In this document: piece by piece, positions 1-5,394 of the stretch
Position numbering within the stretch: the stretch's first letter is position 1
Layout: each line of letters starts with the position of its first letter
Source of the DNA: Oscillospiraceae bacterium
GTDB taxonomy: Bacteria > Bacillota_A > Clostridia > Oscillospirales > Acutalibacteraceae
Assembly (NCBI GenBank): GCA_003519645.1
Contig: DOWI01000115.1
Coordinates: 18,323 to 24,241, forward strand
Direction of reading: 5' to 3'
DNA: 5,919 nucleotides
Made by a program: the position numbers and the translations under genes
Notes under the pieces: model-generated
Seen by the model: the letters and a program-made list of their open reading frames with translations, nothing else
The model's database searches: none
What the model was told of the DNA's origin: nothing

Positions 1-131
1 CAACAACAAAACGATATATTTTAATAAAATATTGTACAAATATAGGCACTAAAAATTATGAAATATTTAATAGCAAGACCAAGCGAGGGCGTTATCCATG
101 CTGTAAAGTGGTAAAATATATATGTAGGGTA

Positions 132-147
132 AGGGTAGCTCTACCCT
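132..147. repeat. Short inverted repeat, 6-bp stem with 4-base loop
   Basis: The arms agggta (132-137) and taccct (142-147) are perfectly complementary around the loop gctc. A related gtagggta just upstream (124-131) gives a partial direct repeat that could compete for the same 3' arm. No T-run follows on either strand, so it does not look like an intrinsic terminator. Its role is unknown, and a stem this short could be chance. Confidence 0.35.
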
Positions 148-199
148 CGCGCGGCACCGACGCGGGAATACAGTATCGGGCTGACCTCCTTTCCTCCGT

Positions 200-223
200 G
201 CGTCGCTCCATGCGGGGCGGCGC
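200..223 (+). repeat. 10-bp GC-rich hairpin with ATGC tetraloop
   Basis: Positions 200-209 pair with 214-223 along their full length around the loop atgc. There are eight Watson-Crick pairs and two G-T wobbles (203:220 and 207:216). The wobbles make the pairing better in plus-strand RNA than in the complementary strand, which suggests a plus-strand RNA structure. It ends six bases before the tRNA-like element. No T-run follows, so it is not a typical terminator. Confidence 0.5.
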
Positions 224-229
224 AAATAT

Positions 230-337
230 ACCAGCGTAGCTAAATTGGTTTTAGCAGCGTAGAGTACAATCGTGGTTATCCGGCGAAGCTGCGCAGCAGT
301 AACCGGGCGTATGCGGGTTCGAGTCCCGCTGCTGGCT
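230..337 (+). other. tRNA-like element with no normal anticodon arm
   Basis: Both ends look like a tRNA. The 5' arm 230-236 pairs with 330-336 at six of seven positions (A-C mismatch at the tip, one G-U). U8-A9 follow at 237-238. The D stem is gcta (239-242) with tagc (252-255), around a loop holding the conserved GG (247-248). The T stem is gcggg (313-317) with cccgc (325-329), around the canonical loop ttcgagt. The discriminator base is T337, and CCA is not encoded. The middle does not fit: 257-312 is 56 bases, where about 22 are usual. A normal 5+7+5 anticodon arm gives only three stem pairs. Instead ggtta (274-278) pairs with taacc (300-304), with a small gctgcgcagc palindrome (288-297) inside. 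It may be a degenerate or interrupted tRNA, or a tRNA mimic. I do not assign an amino acid. Confidence 0.5.
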
Positions 338-345
338 CAAATTAA

Positions 346-394
346 ACCCGCAACGCCTCTTAACAATGCGCACCATGCGGGTATTATATGCCGG
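346..394 (+). repeat. Hairpin repeat unit 1
   Basis: A 7-bp perfect inverted repeat (346-352 acccgca with 376-382 tgcgggt) encloses a 23-base loop and is followed by an AT-rich tail and ccgg. Unit 2 begins about 65 bases downstream. The shared core is cccgca, then cctct, aac, atg and cca in order, with mostly transitions between the copies and one 3-base gap (353-355). It starts nine bases after the tRNA-like element. The function is unknown. It could be a terminase-binding or packaging site, or part of a structured RNA. Confidence 0.45.
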
Positions 395-407
395 CACAAA
401 TAATGAG

Positions 408-459
408 ACCGCCCGCACCTCTCAACGATGTGTCCCAGCGGCGGACATAATATTCCAGG
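408..459 (+). repeat. Hairpin repeat unit 2
   Basis: This is a diverged copy of unit 1. From cccgca (412-417) through the cca at 435-437, most positions match, and both copies end in an AT-rich tail followed by a gg (taatattccagg here). Its hairpin uses 409-413 with 440-444, extended by 415-416 with 438-439 across one bulged C (414). The 3' arm differs from that of unit 1 while pairing is kept. Two tiny frames (311-403 and 403-450, joined by TAATG) run through both units, but neither has a ribosome-binding site. Confidence 0.42.
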
Positions 460-576
460 GGCAACCTTAACCAGCTTCACACCGGCCACAATCAAAAGAG
501 GGATTGAGAGCAAAGCACAGATAAAAAAGTAAAAGCGGCAGAATACATCAAACAATTATAAAAGGAGGCTGACGGC

Positions 577-1080
577 ATGGCAAAGTTAACATTAAAGCAG
601 CAAAGGTTTGCGAGTGAGTATATGGTAGACCTCAACGCCACACAGGCAGCCATCCGAGCAGGATACAGCGCAGACAGCGCCGGAAGCATAGGCAACGAGT
701 TGCTTAAAAAACCTGATATCCGCGCGCGCATAAGCAAGGCCATAGCAGAGCAGTCAAAAAGGACAGGGGTTACTGCGGACCGTGTTGTCCGCGAGCTGGC
801 AAGAGTAGCTTTTGCAAACTCGCGTGATATCATCAATTATGGAGCGGCAACAGTAAAAACAACAGCAAGCAACGATGATACAGCTGCTATAGCCTCTGTA
901 CGGGTAAAAAGGACAAAGGATGGAGTAGAGCGCGAGATTAGGATGCATGACAAGCTAAAGGCTTTGGAGACGCTCGGGAAGCATCTCGGGATGTTTGAGG
1001 ACAACATCAATCTCAAAGCAGACGCAGCTGTAAAAATCGTAGATGATATATCAGGGAGCGATGATGCCAAAACTCAGTGA
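577..1080 (+). CDS. terS: Terminase small subunit (Terminase_2-like)
   Basis: This 167-residue protein is the likely DNA-recognition subunit of the packaging motor. It binds the phage cos or pac site and brings in the large subunit. The N-terminal pattern LTLKQQRFASEYMVDLNATQ, then AIRAGYS at about 25-31 and NELLKKPDIRARI at about 40-52, is the characteristic helix-turn-helix region of the Terminase_2 (SPP1 gp1-like) family. The KLKALETLGKHLGMF segment (126-140) is typical of the middle and C-terminal part, which mediates oligomerisation in relatives. The acidic tail (about 141-167) may contact TerL, which is inferred. The start is fixed by AAAGGAGG at 561-568, eight bases before ATG. The end overlaps terL by 17 bases, implying translational coupling. 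Length is normal for the family. Confidence 0.93.
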   Translation: MAKLTLKQQRFASEYMVDLNATQAAIRAGYSADSAGSIGNELLKKPDIRARISKAIAEQSKRTGVTADRVVRELARVAFANSRDIINYGAATVKTTASNDDTAAIASVRVKRTKDGVEREIRMHDKLKALETLGKHLGMFEDNINLKADAAVKIVDDISGSDDAKTQ

Positions 1081-2326
1081 CGTTATCGCCCCGTCTTTTT
1101 ATGGCCTGCACAACGACATCAAGGCCAGCGGCCATACATTTTACAAGCTTGCCGGCGGGCGCGGAAGCTGCAAGTCTACCTTTGTCGGCGTAGAGATACC
1201 ACTTGGCATGATGAGAGACGCGCAGAGTGGAGAGTTTACAAACGCCCTCGCGCTACGGCATGGGGCGGTAGACCTAAAGGATAGTGTATACACTCAATTA
1301 TTGTGGGCGATTGACAAACTGGGCGTATCGCGCCTTTGGCGTGCAAATACAAGCCCTATGCGATTGACGTACATACCGACAGGACAGCAGATACTCTTTC
1401 GGGGCGCAGACGACCCATTAAAAATCAAATCGATAAAAGCTCCAAAAGGATACTTTAAGTATCTTTGGTTTGAGGAGCTTAGCGAGTTCGAGGGGCCGGA
1501 AAAGATACGGAGCATACAGCAGTCAATACTTCGCGGCGGGCCACAATTTATAGTTTTTTACTCATACAACCCTCCACGCTCACAAAAAGCATGGGTAAAC
1601 GACCCGACAATATTTACAATGCCTGACATGATAGAGAGCCAAACAACGTATTTGACAGTGCCGCATGAGTGGCTGGGCGATAGATTTTTTTTAGATGCCG
1701 AGCACCTAAAAAAAACACATCCGGAGATGTACGAGCATGAGTACATGGGCGTTGCAACCGGCACGGGCGGAGAAGTTTTCCAAAATGTCATTATACGCAA
1801 AATCACAGACAGCGAGATTAAACAAATGCCTCGCCATCGGTACGGCATTGACTGGGGATACGCAACAGACCCGTTTGTATGGCTTGCTATGGGATATGAC
1901 CGTAAACACCGCACACTCTACATATACGACGAGATATACTCTGCAGGGGTTTCCAACCCTGCGGCCGTACGTAAAGTTAAAGAGCATGGCGGGCAAGGCA
2001 AAGATATTATTTGCGACTCTGCAGAGCCAAAAAGCATTGCAGAGTGCAGGGCATTAGGATTGCGGATGCGCGGCGCAAAAAAAGGTCCTGACAGTATAGA
2101 CTATGGTATCCATTGGCTACAGGGGCTTGATGAGATAGTCATTGATGATGTACGATGTCCAAACGCGGCACGGGAGTTTTACAGTTATGAGCTGGACAGG
2201 GATGCAAAGGGTAATCTCAAAGCAGAGTATCCCGACCATGATAACCACTGTATAGACGCTGCACGCTATGGATGCGAGGACGATATGCAGGCCAACGGCT
2301 GGGGCATTACCCATATCAGGATATAG
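1064..2326 (+). CDS. terL: Terminase large subunit, ATPase-nuclease (Terminase_3/PBSX type)
   Basis: This 420-residue packaging motor hydrolyses ATP to translocate DNA into the prohead and cuts the concatemer. The N-terminal ATPase domain has Walker A GGRGSCKST (31-39), Walker B ending in YLWFEEL (133-139, with the catalytic acidic pair E137-E138) and the YSYNPP coupling motif (167-171). The C-terminal RNase H-like nuclease has its three expected aspartates: D263 in GIDWGYA, D318 in IICDSAEP and D398 in DNHCIDAARYG. The start at 1064 is chosen because GGGAG at 1054-1058 lies five bases upstream. ATG 1061 is too close, and 1043 has no suitable site and would extend the overlap with terS. The variable Walker A position is cysteine, where Gly or Ala is common; the essential Lys and Ser/Thr are intact. 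Length and motifs indicate a complete, active enzyme. Confidence 0.96.
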   Translation: MPKLSDVIAPSFYGLHNDIKASGHTFYKLAGGRGSCKSTFVGVEIPLGMMRDAQSGEFTNALALRHGAVDLKDSVYTQLLWAIDKLGVSRLWRANTSPMRLTYIPTGQQILFRGADDPLKIKSIKAPKGYFKYLWFEELSEFEGPEKIRSIQQSILRGGPQFIVFYSYNPPRSQKAWVNDPTIFTMPDMIESQTTYLTVPHEWLGDRFFLDAEHLKKTHPEMYEHEYMGVATGTGGEVFQNVIIRKITDSEIKQMPRHRYGIDWGYATDPFVWLAMGYDRKHRTLYIYDEIYSAGVSNPAAVRKVKEHGGQGKDIICDSAEPKSIAECRALGLRMRGAKKGPDSIDYGIHWLQGLDEIVIDDVRCPNAAREFYSYELDRDAKGNLKAEYPDHDNHCIDAARYGCEDDMQANGWGITHIRI

Positions 2327-2337
2327 GAGGATTTTAT

Positions 2338-3876
2338 ATGCTGCAAATGACATCAGAGCAGCTTAAGCAATATAGTACAAAGGATATTAATGAGCTGATT
2401 GGTATTATCACTCCAATTTTAGCGCACCGCGAGGCATTATATCGCAGATACCGTCGCAAAAGCGATGACACTATGATGATGTCGGAGCTTCCCGGCGCAA
2501 ACGGCAAAAGGATAGCCCCGTTTGAGTGGTACATCGTAAATATGGTTCAAGGCTACCTTGGCGGCAAAGCGCCTATGTACAGCATATCCCCGCCGACAGA
2601 CTACGCACTGCAAAAGCGTGGCAAGGGTTTTTTACAACGGGCCTTTACCGCAATCGGCATGGACAAGGCAGCGGAAAAACTTGATGATAAGCAAAAGCAA
2701 GAGTACGTTAAAAACTACTCTGAGGCGTTGGACTATATCCAGCAATACAACGATGACGCAGCTACATTTACGGAGCTAATCCATGATTATACCGTCTGCG
2801 CGGCGGCGTATCTTTATGTTTATGAAAACCAAGACAATGAGATTGTTTACACCCGGCTTGACGCTCGGCAGACCGTAGCAGTATACGACTTTTCCACGCC
2901 AATAAACCTAATCGGCCTCGTGCGCCACTGGAAGGAAAAAGACCCTGCGGGACGGGAAATTGATGTTGCGGAAGTCATTACGGATGAAAGCCGTACGCTG
3001 TACCGCGACAGCCAAATGGCCGAGCAGGAGGCACTTAAGTGGGACGACGTACCGGGAATAGCGTTTGACAATCCGGACGGCATAGCGGCGTTTGAGCCTG
3101 CACTATCATCTATCACGACATATGAGCAAATACTAAACAACATAGCAAATATGACGCAATACAATGATAGCGCAAAGCTAATACTCAAAGGATATACGTT
3201 TGAGACGACTGCAATGATTACAGACCCAAATACGGGAAAAGAAGTGCCAAACCCCGCTCGGGCAGCGGAAGAAGTGGCAATTATGAAAGCTACCGCTCTG
3301 ACAGTAGGCCAGGACGGCGATATTACATGGCTGCTTAAAGATGTCAATTACGACGGGCTAATGTCCGTCCTTAAAAACCAGCATGAGCTTATCACAATGC
3401 TAACCGGAGTCCCAAACATGACGGACGAGGCGTTTTCTAGCGCCGACAACGCTTCCGCGCTCGGCTATAAGCTTTATGCGCTCGACCAGTACTGCGCCAC
3501 AACAGACAGAGTTTTTAAAAAAGGTTTATTAAGGCTTTGGGAAATCATTACCGGACGCCTAAATTTAAAAGGCGCAAGTTTTGATTTCCGCGACATACAA
3601 ATCAAGCTCCAACGCAATATCCCAACCGACGTAGATAAGTCTTTGAGCCGCGCTACGTCAGCCTATAGCTCCGGGCTTGTGTCGCAAGAAACCGCGATAA
3701 ACATCGCGGCACTTGACTTGGATGCAAAAGAAGAAATGGAACGGCAGACGGCCGAAAGCGACGCAAACTATCAGGAAAACATTCAGCGGCAAAAAGAAAG
3801 CTCCGACGTTGAAAGTCAAAACGACAACCAAAATAAAGAACGAAATGCCATAAGGCAAAAAGGCGATGAAAAATGA
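2338..3876 (+). CDS. Portal protein (SPP1 gp6-like)
   Basis: This 512-residue protein should form the dodecameric ring at one capsid vertex through which TerL drives DNA and to which the neck and tail later attach. The FEWYIVNMVQGYLGGKAPMYSI segment (about 62-83) is the hallmark of the Phage_prot_Gp6 family. The middle contains the crown/stem-like region, and MLTGVPNMTDEAFSSADNASALGYKL (about 354-379) is the conserved late motif preceding the long-helix region. The C-terminal 45 residues are charged and rich in Gln, Asn, Glu and Lys, probably disordered. The start at 2338 is set by AGGAGG (2325-2330), seven bases upstream and overlapping the terL stop. An in-frame ATG at 2272 inside terL has no ribosome-binding site. 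Position directly after terL and before the MuF-type gene is the standard order for this module. Confidence 0.93.
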   Translation: MLQMTSEQLKQYSTKDINELIGIITPILAHREALYRRYRRKSDDTMMMSELPGANGKRIAPFEWYIVNMVQGYLGGKAPMYSISPPTDYALQKRGKGFLQRAFTAIGMDKAAEKLDDKQKQEYVKNYSEALDYIQQYNDDAATFTELIHDYTVCAAAYLYVYENQDNEIVYTRLDARQTVAVYDFSTPINLIGLVRHWKEKDPAGREIDVAEVITDESRTLYRDSQMAEQEALKWDDVPGIAFDNPDGIAAFEPALSSITTYEQILNNIANMTQYNDSAKLILKGYTFETTAMITDPNTGKEVPNPARAAEEVAIMKATALTVGQDGDITWLLKDVNYDGLMSVLKNQHELITMLTGVPNMTDEAFSSADNASALGYKLYALDQYCATTDRVFKKGLLRLWEIITGRLNLKGASFDFRDIQIKLQRNIPTDVDKSLSRATSAYSSGLVSQETAINIAALDLDAKEEMERQTAESDANYQENIQRQKESSDVESQNDNQNKERNAIRQKGDEK

Positions 3877-4814
3877 ACGATGTTGACTATATTACCCGCT
3901 ATTGGCACTACGCGGACGCACAGGAAGATATCCTATCCGACTATATAGGCGTCCGGCAAGCAAGGCTATCTGATGACTTGCAGGATATTCTTGACCATTT
4001 TCGCAATATTCAACTTTCCGAAAATATTTCAAAAGCCGAAGTTAATCGTTTGCACCGAAAGATAGGCCAGTGGCAAAAGGCTGGGTATGATGTTGGCGAG
4101 TTTAAGCTTATCATGCGAGACTTAGATAATCGGACACGTATTAGAGGCCTTGAGGCTTTACTTGCTTTTTTGATTGCGGCATTTATGGGATTTTACCAGC
4201 CGATTATGCAAAAAACGCGGGAAACACTCGTAGACGTATCACAAGAGGCATACAGCCGCAATTTTAAGGCAGCGCAAAAGGTTACAGGAGTCGGCAATCC
4301 AATGCCTCCAACGGCGGATACAGTAGCAAAATGGCTTGAGGACCCGCTCCCATCAGGCGGGGTATTTAATGACGATATGTACGCAGACGTAATGTATCGG
4401 GCAAGACAATTTCAAAAGCTCATAAATGCCGAGAAGCAGCAGATGGACGGTCCGGGAAGATTAGGCCAGCGCCGCCCACTCGACATAGACAACGAGCAAT
4501 ACAAAAAGGCGCTCCACATTCAGCGGAATTGGATGCTGCGAAGAAGCCAATACGGAGCCAACAAAGACAACCACGCAGGGCAGATTGACATGTATATGAC
4601 ATACGTCGTCTCTGAAACTGTTGTACAGGCGTTTTTAGACGCGGGAGTTAAAAAGTATCAGTTTATTGCTACAATCGACGACAGGACAACGGACGCTTGC
4701 CGCTCTCGACATCTCAAAATATACAACATGGCAGATATAAAAATTGGTATCAACGCCCCGCCGATTTATCCGCCATATCATCCATGCAGGAGCATAATCA
4801 ACGCAATAGCGTAG
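3873..4814 (+). CDS. Minor head protein (SPP1 gp7 / Mu gpF-like)
   Basis: This 313-residue protein belongs to the Phage_Mu_F group, head-morphogenesis proteins that associate with the portal and are packaged in small copy number. In SPP1 the homologue gp7 affects DNA ejection. The diagnostic C-terminal domain runs from about 262 to 308: FIATIDDRTTDACRSRHLKI, then NAPPIYPPYHPCRS, with the conserved D269-D270, C276, H303, P304 and C305. The N-terminal two thirds is predicted helical, and a short hydrophobic run (ALLAFLIAAFMGFY, 95-108) may be a buried helix. The gene overlaps the portal by four bases (ATGA), with AAGG nine bases upstream, so translation is likely coupled. It ends soon after the MuF domain and carries no appended toxin or enzyme domain, unlike some long MuF proteins. 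Confidence 0.9.
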   Translation: MNDVDYITRYWHYADAQEDILSDYIGVRQARLSDDLQDILDHFRNIQLSENISKAEVNRLHRKIGQWQKAGYDVGEFKLIMRDLDNRTRIRGLEALLAFLIAAFMGFYQPIMQKTRETLVDVSQEAYSRNFKAAQKVTGVGNPMPPTADTVAKWLEDPLPSGGVFNDDMYADVMYRARQFQKLINAEKQQMDGPGRLGQRRPLDIDNEQYKKALHIQRNWMLRRSQYGANKDNHAGQIDMYMTYVVSETVVQAFLDAGVKKYQFIATIDDRTTDACRSRHLKIYNMADIKIGINAPPIYPPYHPCRSIINAIA

Positions 4815-4827
4815 GAGGGGATTTTTT

Positions 4828-4926
4828 ATGTACATAAATCTGTTTTGGGTAGGAGTAGTTTGCACTGTACTTGTAGAGATAGCAGCAACGCTTATTGCTT
4901 ATGGCCTTAGCCACCGCAGAAAATAG
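4828..4926 (+). CDS. Small single-pass membrane peptide, unknown function
   Basis: This 32-residue peptide has a strong ribosome-binding site (GGAGGGG, 4814-4820) seven bases before ATG, abutting the stop of the minor head gene. Residues 5-28 (LFWVGVVCTVLVEI, then AATLIAYGLS) form one likely transmembrane helix with a single glutamate (E17) inside it. The tail HRRK is positive, so by the positive-inside rule the C-terminus should face the cytoplasm. Tiny membrane peptides of this build are common between phage head genes, but I do not recognise a named family. The good translation signal and fit in the gap argue that it is real. It is too large in charge and too short in sequence to assign as a holin. 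Confidence 0.72.
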   Translation: MYINLFWVGVVCTVLVEIAATLIAYGLSHRRK

Positions 4927-4971
4927 GGCATTATCCAAGCCAGTTAGAGATATAATTAGGGGGAGAAAAAA

Positions 4972-5151
4972 ATGAAAATATGCCCGTATCATAACGCGTT
5001 TATGGAAACAACCCACGAAAAAAACAAATGGGACGAAGAAGGGCATTGTATTGCAGCAGACCGCAGGTTTATACAAAAGTGCATACCAGAGTCTTGCGTA
5101 GAAGAAGGATGTGCTGTATATTGGGACGGGCATTGCCACTACAAAGCGTAG
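4972..5151 (+). CDS. Small six-cysteine protein, unknown function
   Basis: This 59-residue protein starts at ATG with AGGGGGAG at 4958-4965, six bases upstream, which is strong support for expression. Cysteines lie at 4, 26, 37, 42, 47 and 55, with histidines at 7, 15, 25, 54 and 56. The pattern could bind one or two zinc ions or an iron-sulphur centre, but spacing does not match a family I can name with confidence. The N-terminus MKICPYHNAF and the end CAVYWDGHCHYKA are typical of small phage Cys-rich proteins. It sits directly before the Com-like gene, five bases apart, suggesting coupled translation. Another frame is open across the same DNA from 5028, but that frame belongs to the Com-like gene and its upstream part looks non-coding. 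Confidence 0.72.
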   Translation: MKICPYHNAFMETTHEKNKWDEEGHCIAADRRFIQKCIPESCVEEGCAVYWDGHCHYKA

Positions 5152-5156
5152 AACTG

Positions 5157-5297
5157 GTGGAATACCGCTGCTGGAATTGCGGCAAGCTTTTGTTTAGAGC
5201 GCCGCCCGGGGCAAAGGTTGAAATCTACTGCAGCCGGGCAAAATGTCGAAAGCTAAACAGATTTAATATTGATTCAGAACGTCTTGAACGTCAGTAA
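5157..5297 (+). CDS. Com-like zinc-finger regulator
   Basis: This is a 46-residue protein reading VEYRCWNCGKLLFRAPPGAK, then VEIYCSRAKCRKLNRFNI. It resembles the Com family of phage Mu, whose founder binds the mom mRNA leader and opens its start site for translation. The zinc ligands would be C5, C8, C25 and C30. The second pair is spaced C-x4-C instead of the usual C-x2-C, an RA-containing insertion. The start is uncertain. GTG 5157 gives the usual Com length before the first cysteine, five bases past the upstream stop, but has no good ribosome-binding site, so translation would depend on coupling. In-frame ATG 5109 and TTG 5121 or 5133 would add residues unlike Com. No mom-like modification gene is visible here. 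The stop lies inside the following terminator hairpin. Confidence 0.75.
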   Translation: MEYRCWNCGKLLFRAPPGAKVEIYCSRAKCRKLNRFNIDSERLERQ

Positions 5298-5322
5298 TCC
5301 AAAGGATTATTGGCGTTTTTTT
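5289..5322 (+). terminator. Intrinsic terminator after the Com-like gene
   Basis: Bases 5289-5300 pair with 5304-5315 along 12 bp around an AAA loop, with two G-U wobbles (5291:5313 and 5294:5310), and seven T residues follow (5316-5322). This is a textbook rho-independent terminator for plus-strand transcripts. The com stop codon (5295-5297) is inside the 5' arm, so ribosomes finishing com would hinder the hairpin. Its place between minor-head genes and the scaffold gene is unusual for a head operon. Confidence 0.87.
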
Positions 5323-5336
5323 CGTTATAAAAAATT

Positions 5337-5382
5337 TGCCGAGCGGGCGTTAAACGCAATATGCCGAGCGGGCGTTAAACGC
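5337..5382 (+). repeat. Two perfect tandem 21-base repeats before the scaffold gene
   Basis: Bases 5337-5357 and 5362-5382 are identical, separated by aata, giving a 25-base period. Each copy begins tgccgagcgg and ends in gcgttaaacgc, which can form a 4-bp hairpin (gcgt with acgc) around taa. The second copy runs directly into the scaffold ribosome-binding site. The placement suggests a binding site for an RNA- or DNA-binding regulator. A recent duplication is also possible. Confidence 0.85.
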
Positions 5383-5390
5383 GGAGGGCA
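5362..5390 (+). promoter_or_regulatory. Possible hairpin enclosing the scaffold ribosome-binding site
   Basis: The outer arm tgcc (5362-5365) can pair with ggca (5387-5390) and the inner arm gcgt (5372-5375) with acgc (5379-5382). This leaves GGAG (5383-5386) of the Shine-Dalgarno GGAGGG in an internal loop and its last bases paired. Start ATG is at 5395. Such a fold could reduce initiation until opened by a protein or ribosome. The stems are short, so this is a hypothesis. The first repeat copy lacks the outer pairing. Confidence 0.35.
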
Positions 5391-5394
5391 TAAC

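Larger units (their letters stand above)
1..576. other. Gene-free structured leader upstream of the terminase genes
   Basis: No open frame here has a good start, a ribosome-binding site and protein-like composition together. The first 130 bases are AT-rich and the rest is GC-richer and full of inverted repeats. It contains two hairpins, a tRNA-like element and a two-unit repeat, each listed separately. One frame is open from the left edge to a stop at 237-239, and another ends after seven codons at 22-24. Either could be the tail of an upstream gene, but neither can be supported. The stretch 460-560 shows nothing beyond the terS ribosome-binding site (AAAGGAGG, 561-568). In many phages cos or pac lies next to the small terminase gene, so this region is a natural candidate for it. 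No cos or pac motif was recognised. Confidence 0.6.

Noticed and set aside
58..114. 18-codon frame beginning MKYLIARPSEG, possible leader peptide
   Set aside because: No proper ribosome-binding site (only AGG at a long distance) and too short to judge.
32..121. Promoter-like AT-rich patches (ttgtac at 32-37, taaaatatatat at 112-123)
   Set aside because: No -35/-10 pair with good matches and spacing could be assembled in this AT-rich stretch.
3..239. Plus-strand frame open from the left edge to a TAG at 237-239
   Set aside because: It has no start in the window except late ones. Composition shifts from AT-rich to GC-rich along it, and it runs through two hairpins and into the tRNA-like acceptor. 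It could be chance; upstream sequence would settle it.
230..337. The tRNA-like element as a phage attachment site
   Set aside because: No integrase or second copy of its 3' end is visible, and attachment sites normally lie beside the lysogeny genes, not the terminase genes.
311..450. Two tiny frames of 30 and 15 codons joined by TAATG, running through both repeat units in equivalent frames
   Set aside because: The first starts inside the T arm of the tRNA-like element and neither has a ribosome-binding site. Most differences between the units change the residue, so coding is not favoured.
428..532. 34-codon frame beginning MCPSGGHNIPG
   Set aside because: No ribosome-binding site and the start lies in the hairpin loop of repeat unit 2. 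It cannot be excluded but is not supported.
337..555. Minus-strand 72-residue frame with a membrane-like N-terminus
   Set aside because: It starts at TTG with no ribosome-binding site, lies antisense to the leader and its repeats, and is the only support for a minus-strand gene in an otherwise plus-strand module.
2272..2337. 22-codon N-terminal extension of the portal gene
   Set aside because: It would start inside terL without a ribosome-binding site, whereas ATG 2338 has AGGAGG at ideal distance and fits the family N-terminus.
2847..3347. 166-residue minus-strand frame inside the portal gene
   Set aside because: It is antisense to a clearly recognised portal gene, with no protein features of its own. 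It is a shadow of codon bias.
4951..4956. Perfect TATAAT before the six-cysteine gene
   Set aside because: No -35-like hexamer at 16-18 bases, no extended -10, and the predicted start would fall in the ribosome-binding site of the next gene.
5326..5331. TATAAA after the terminator as a possible scaffold promoter
   Set aside because: The expected -35 position lies in the terminator hairpin and has no resemblance to TTGACA.
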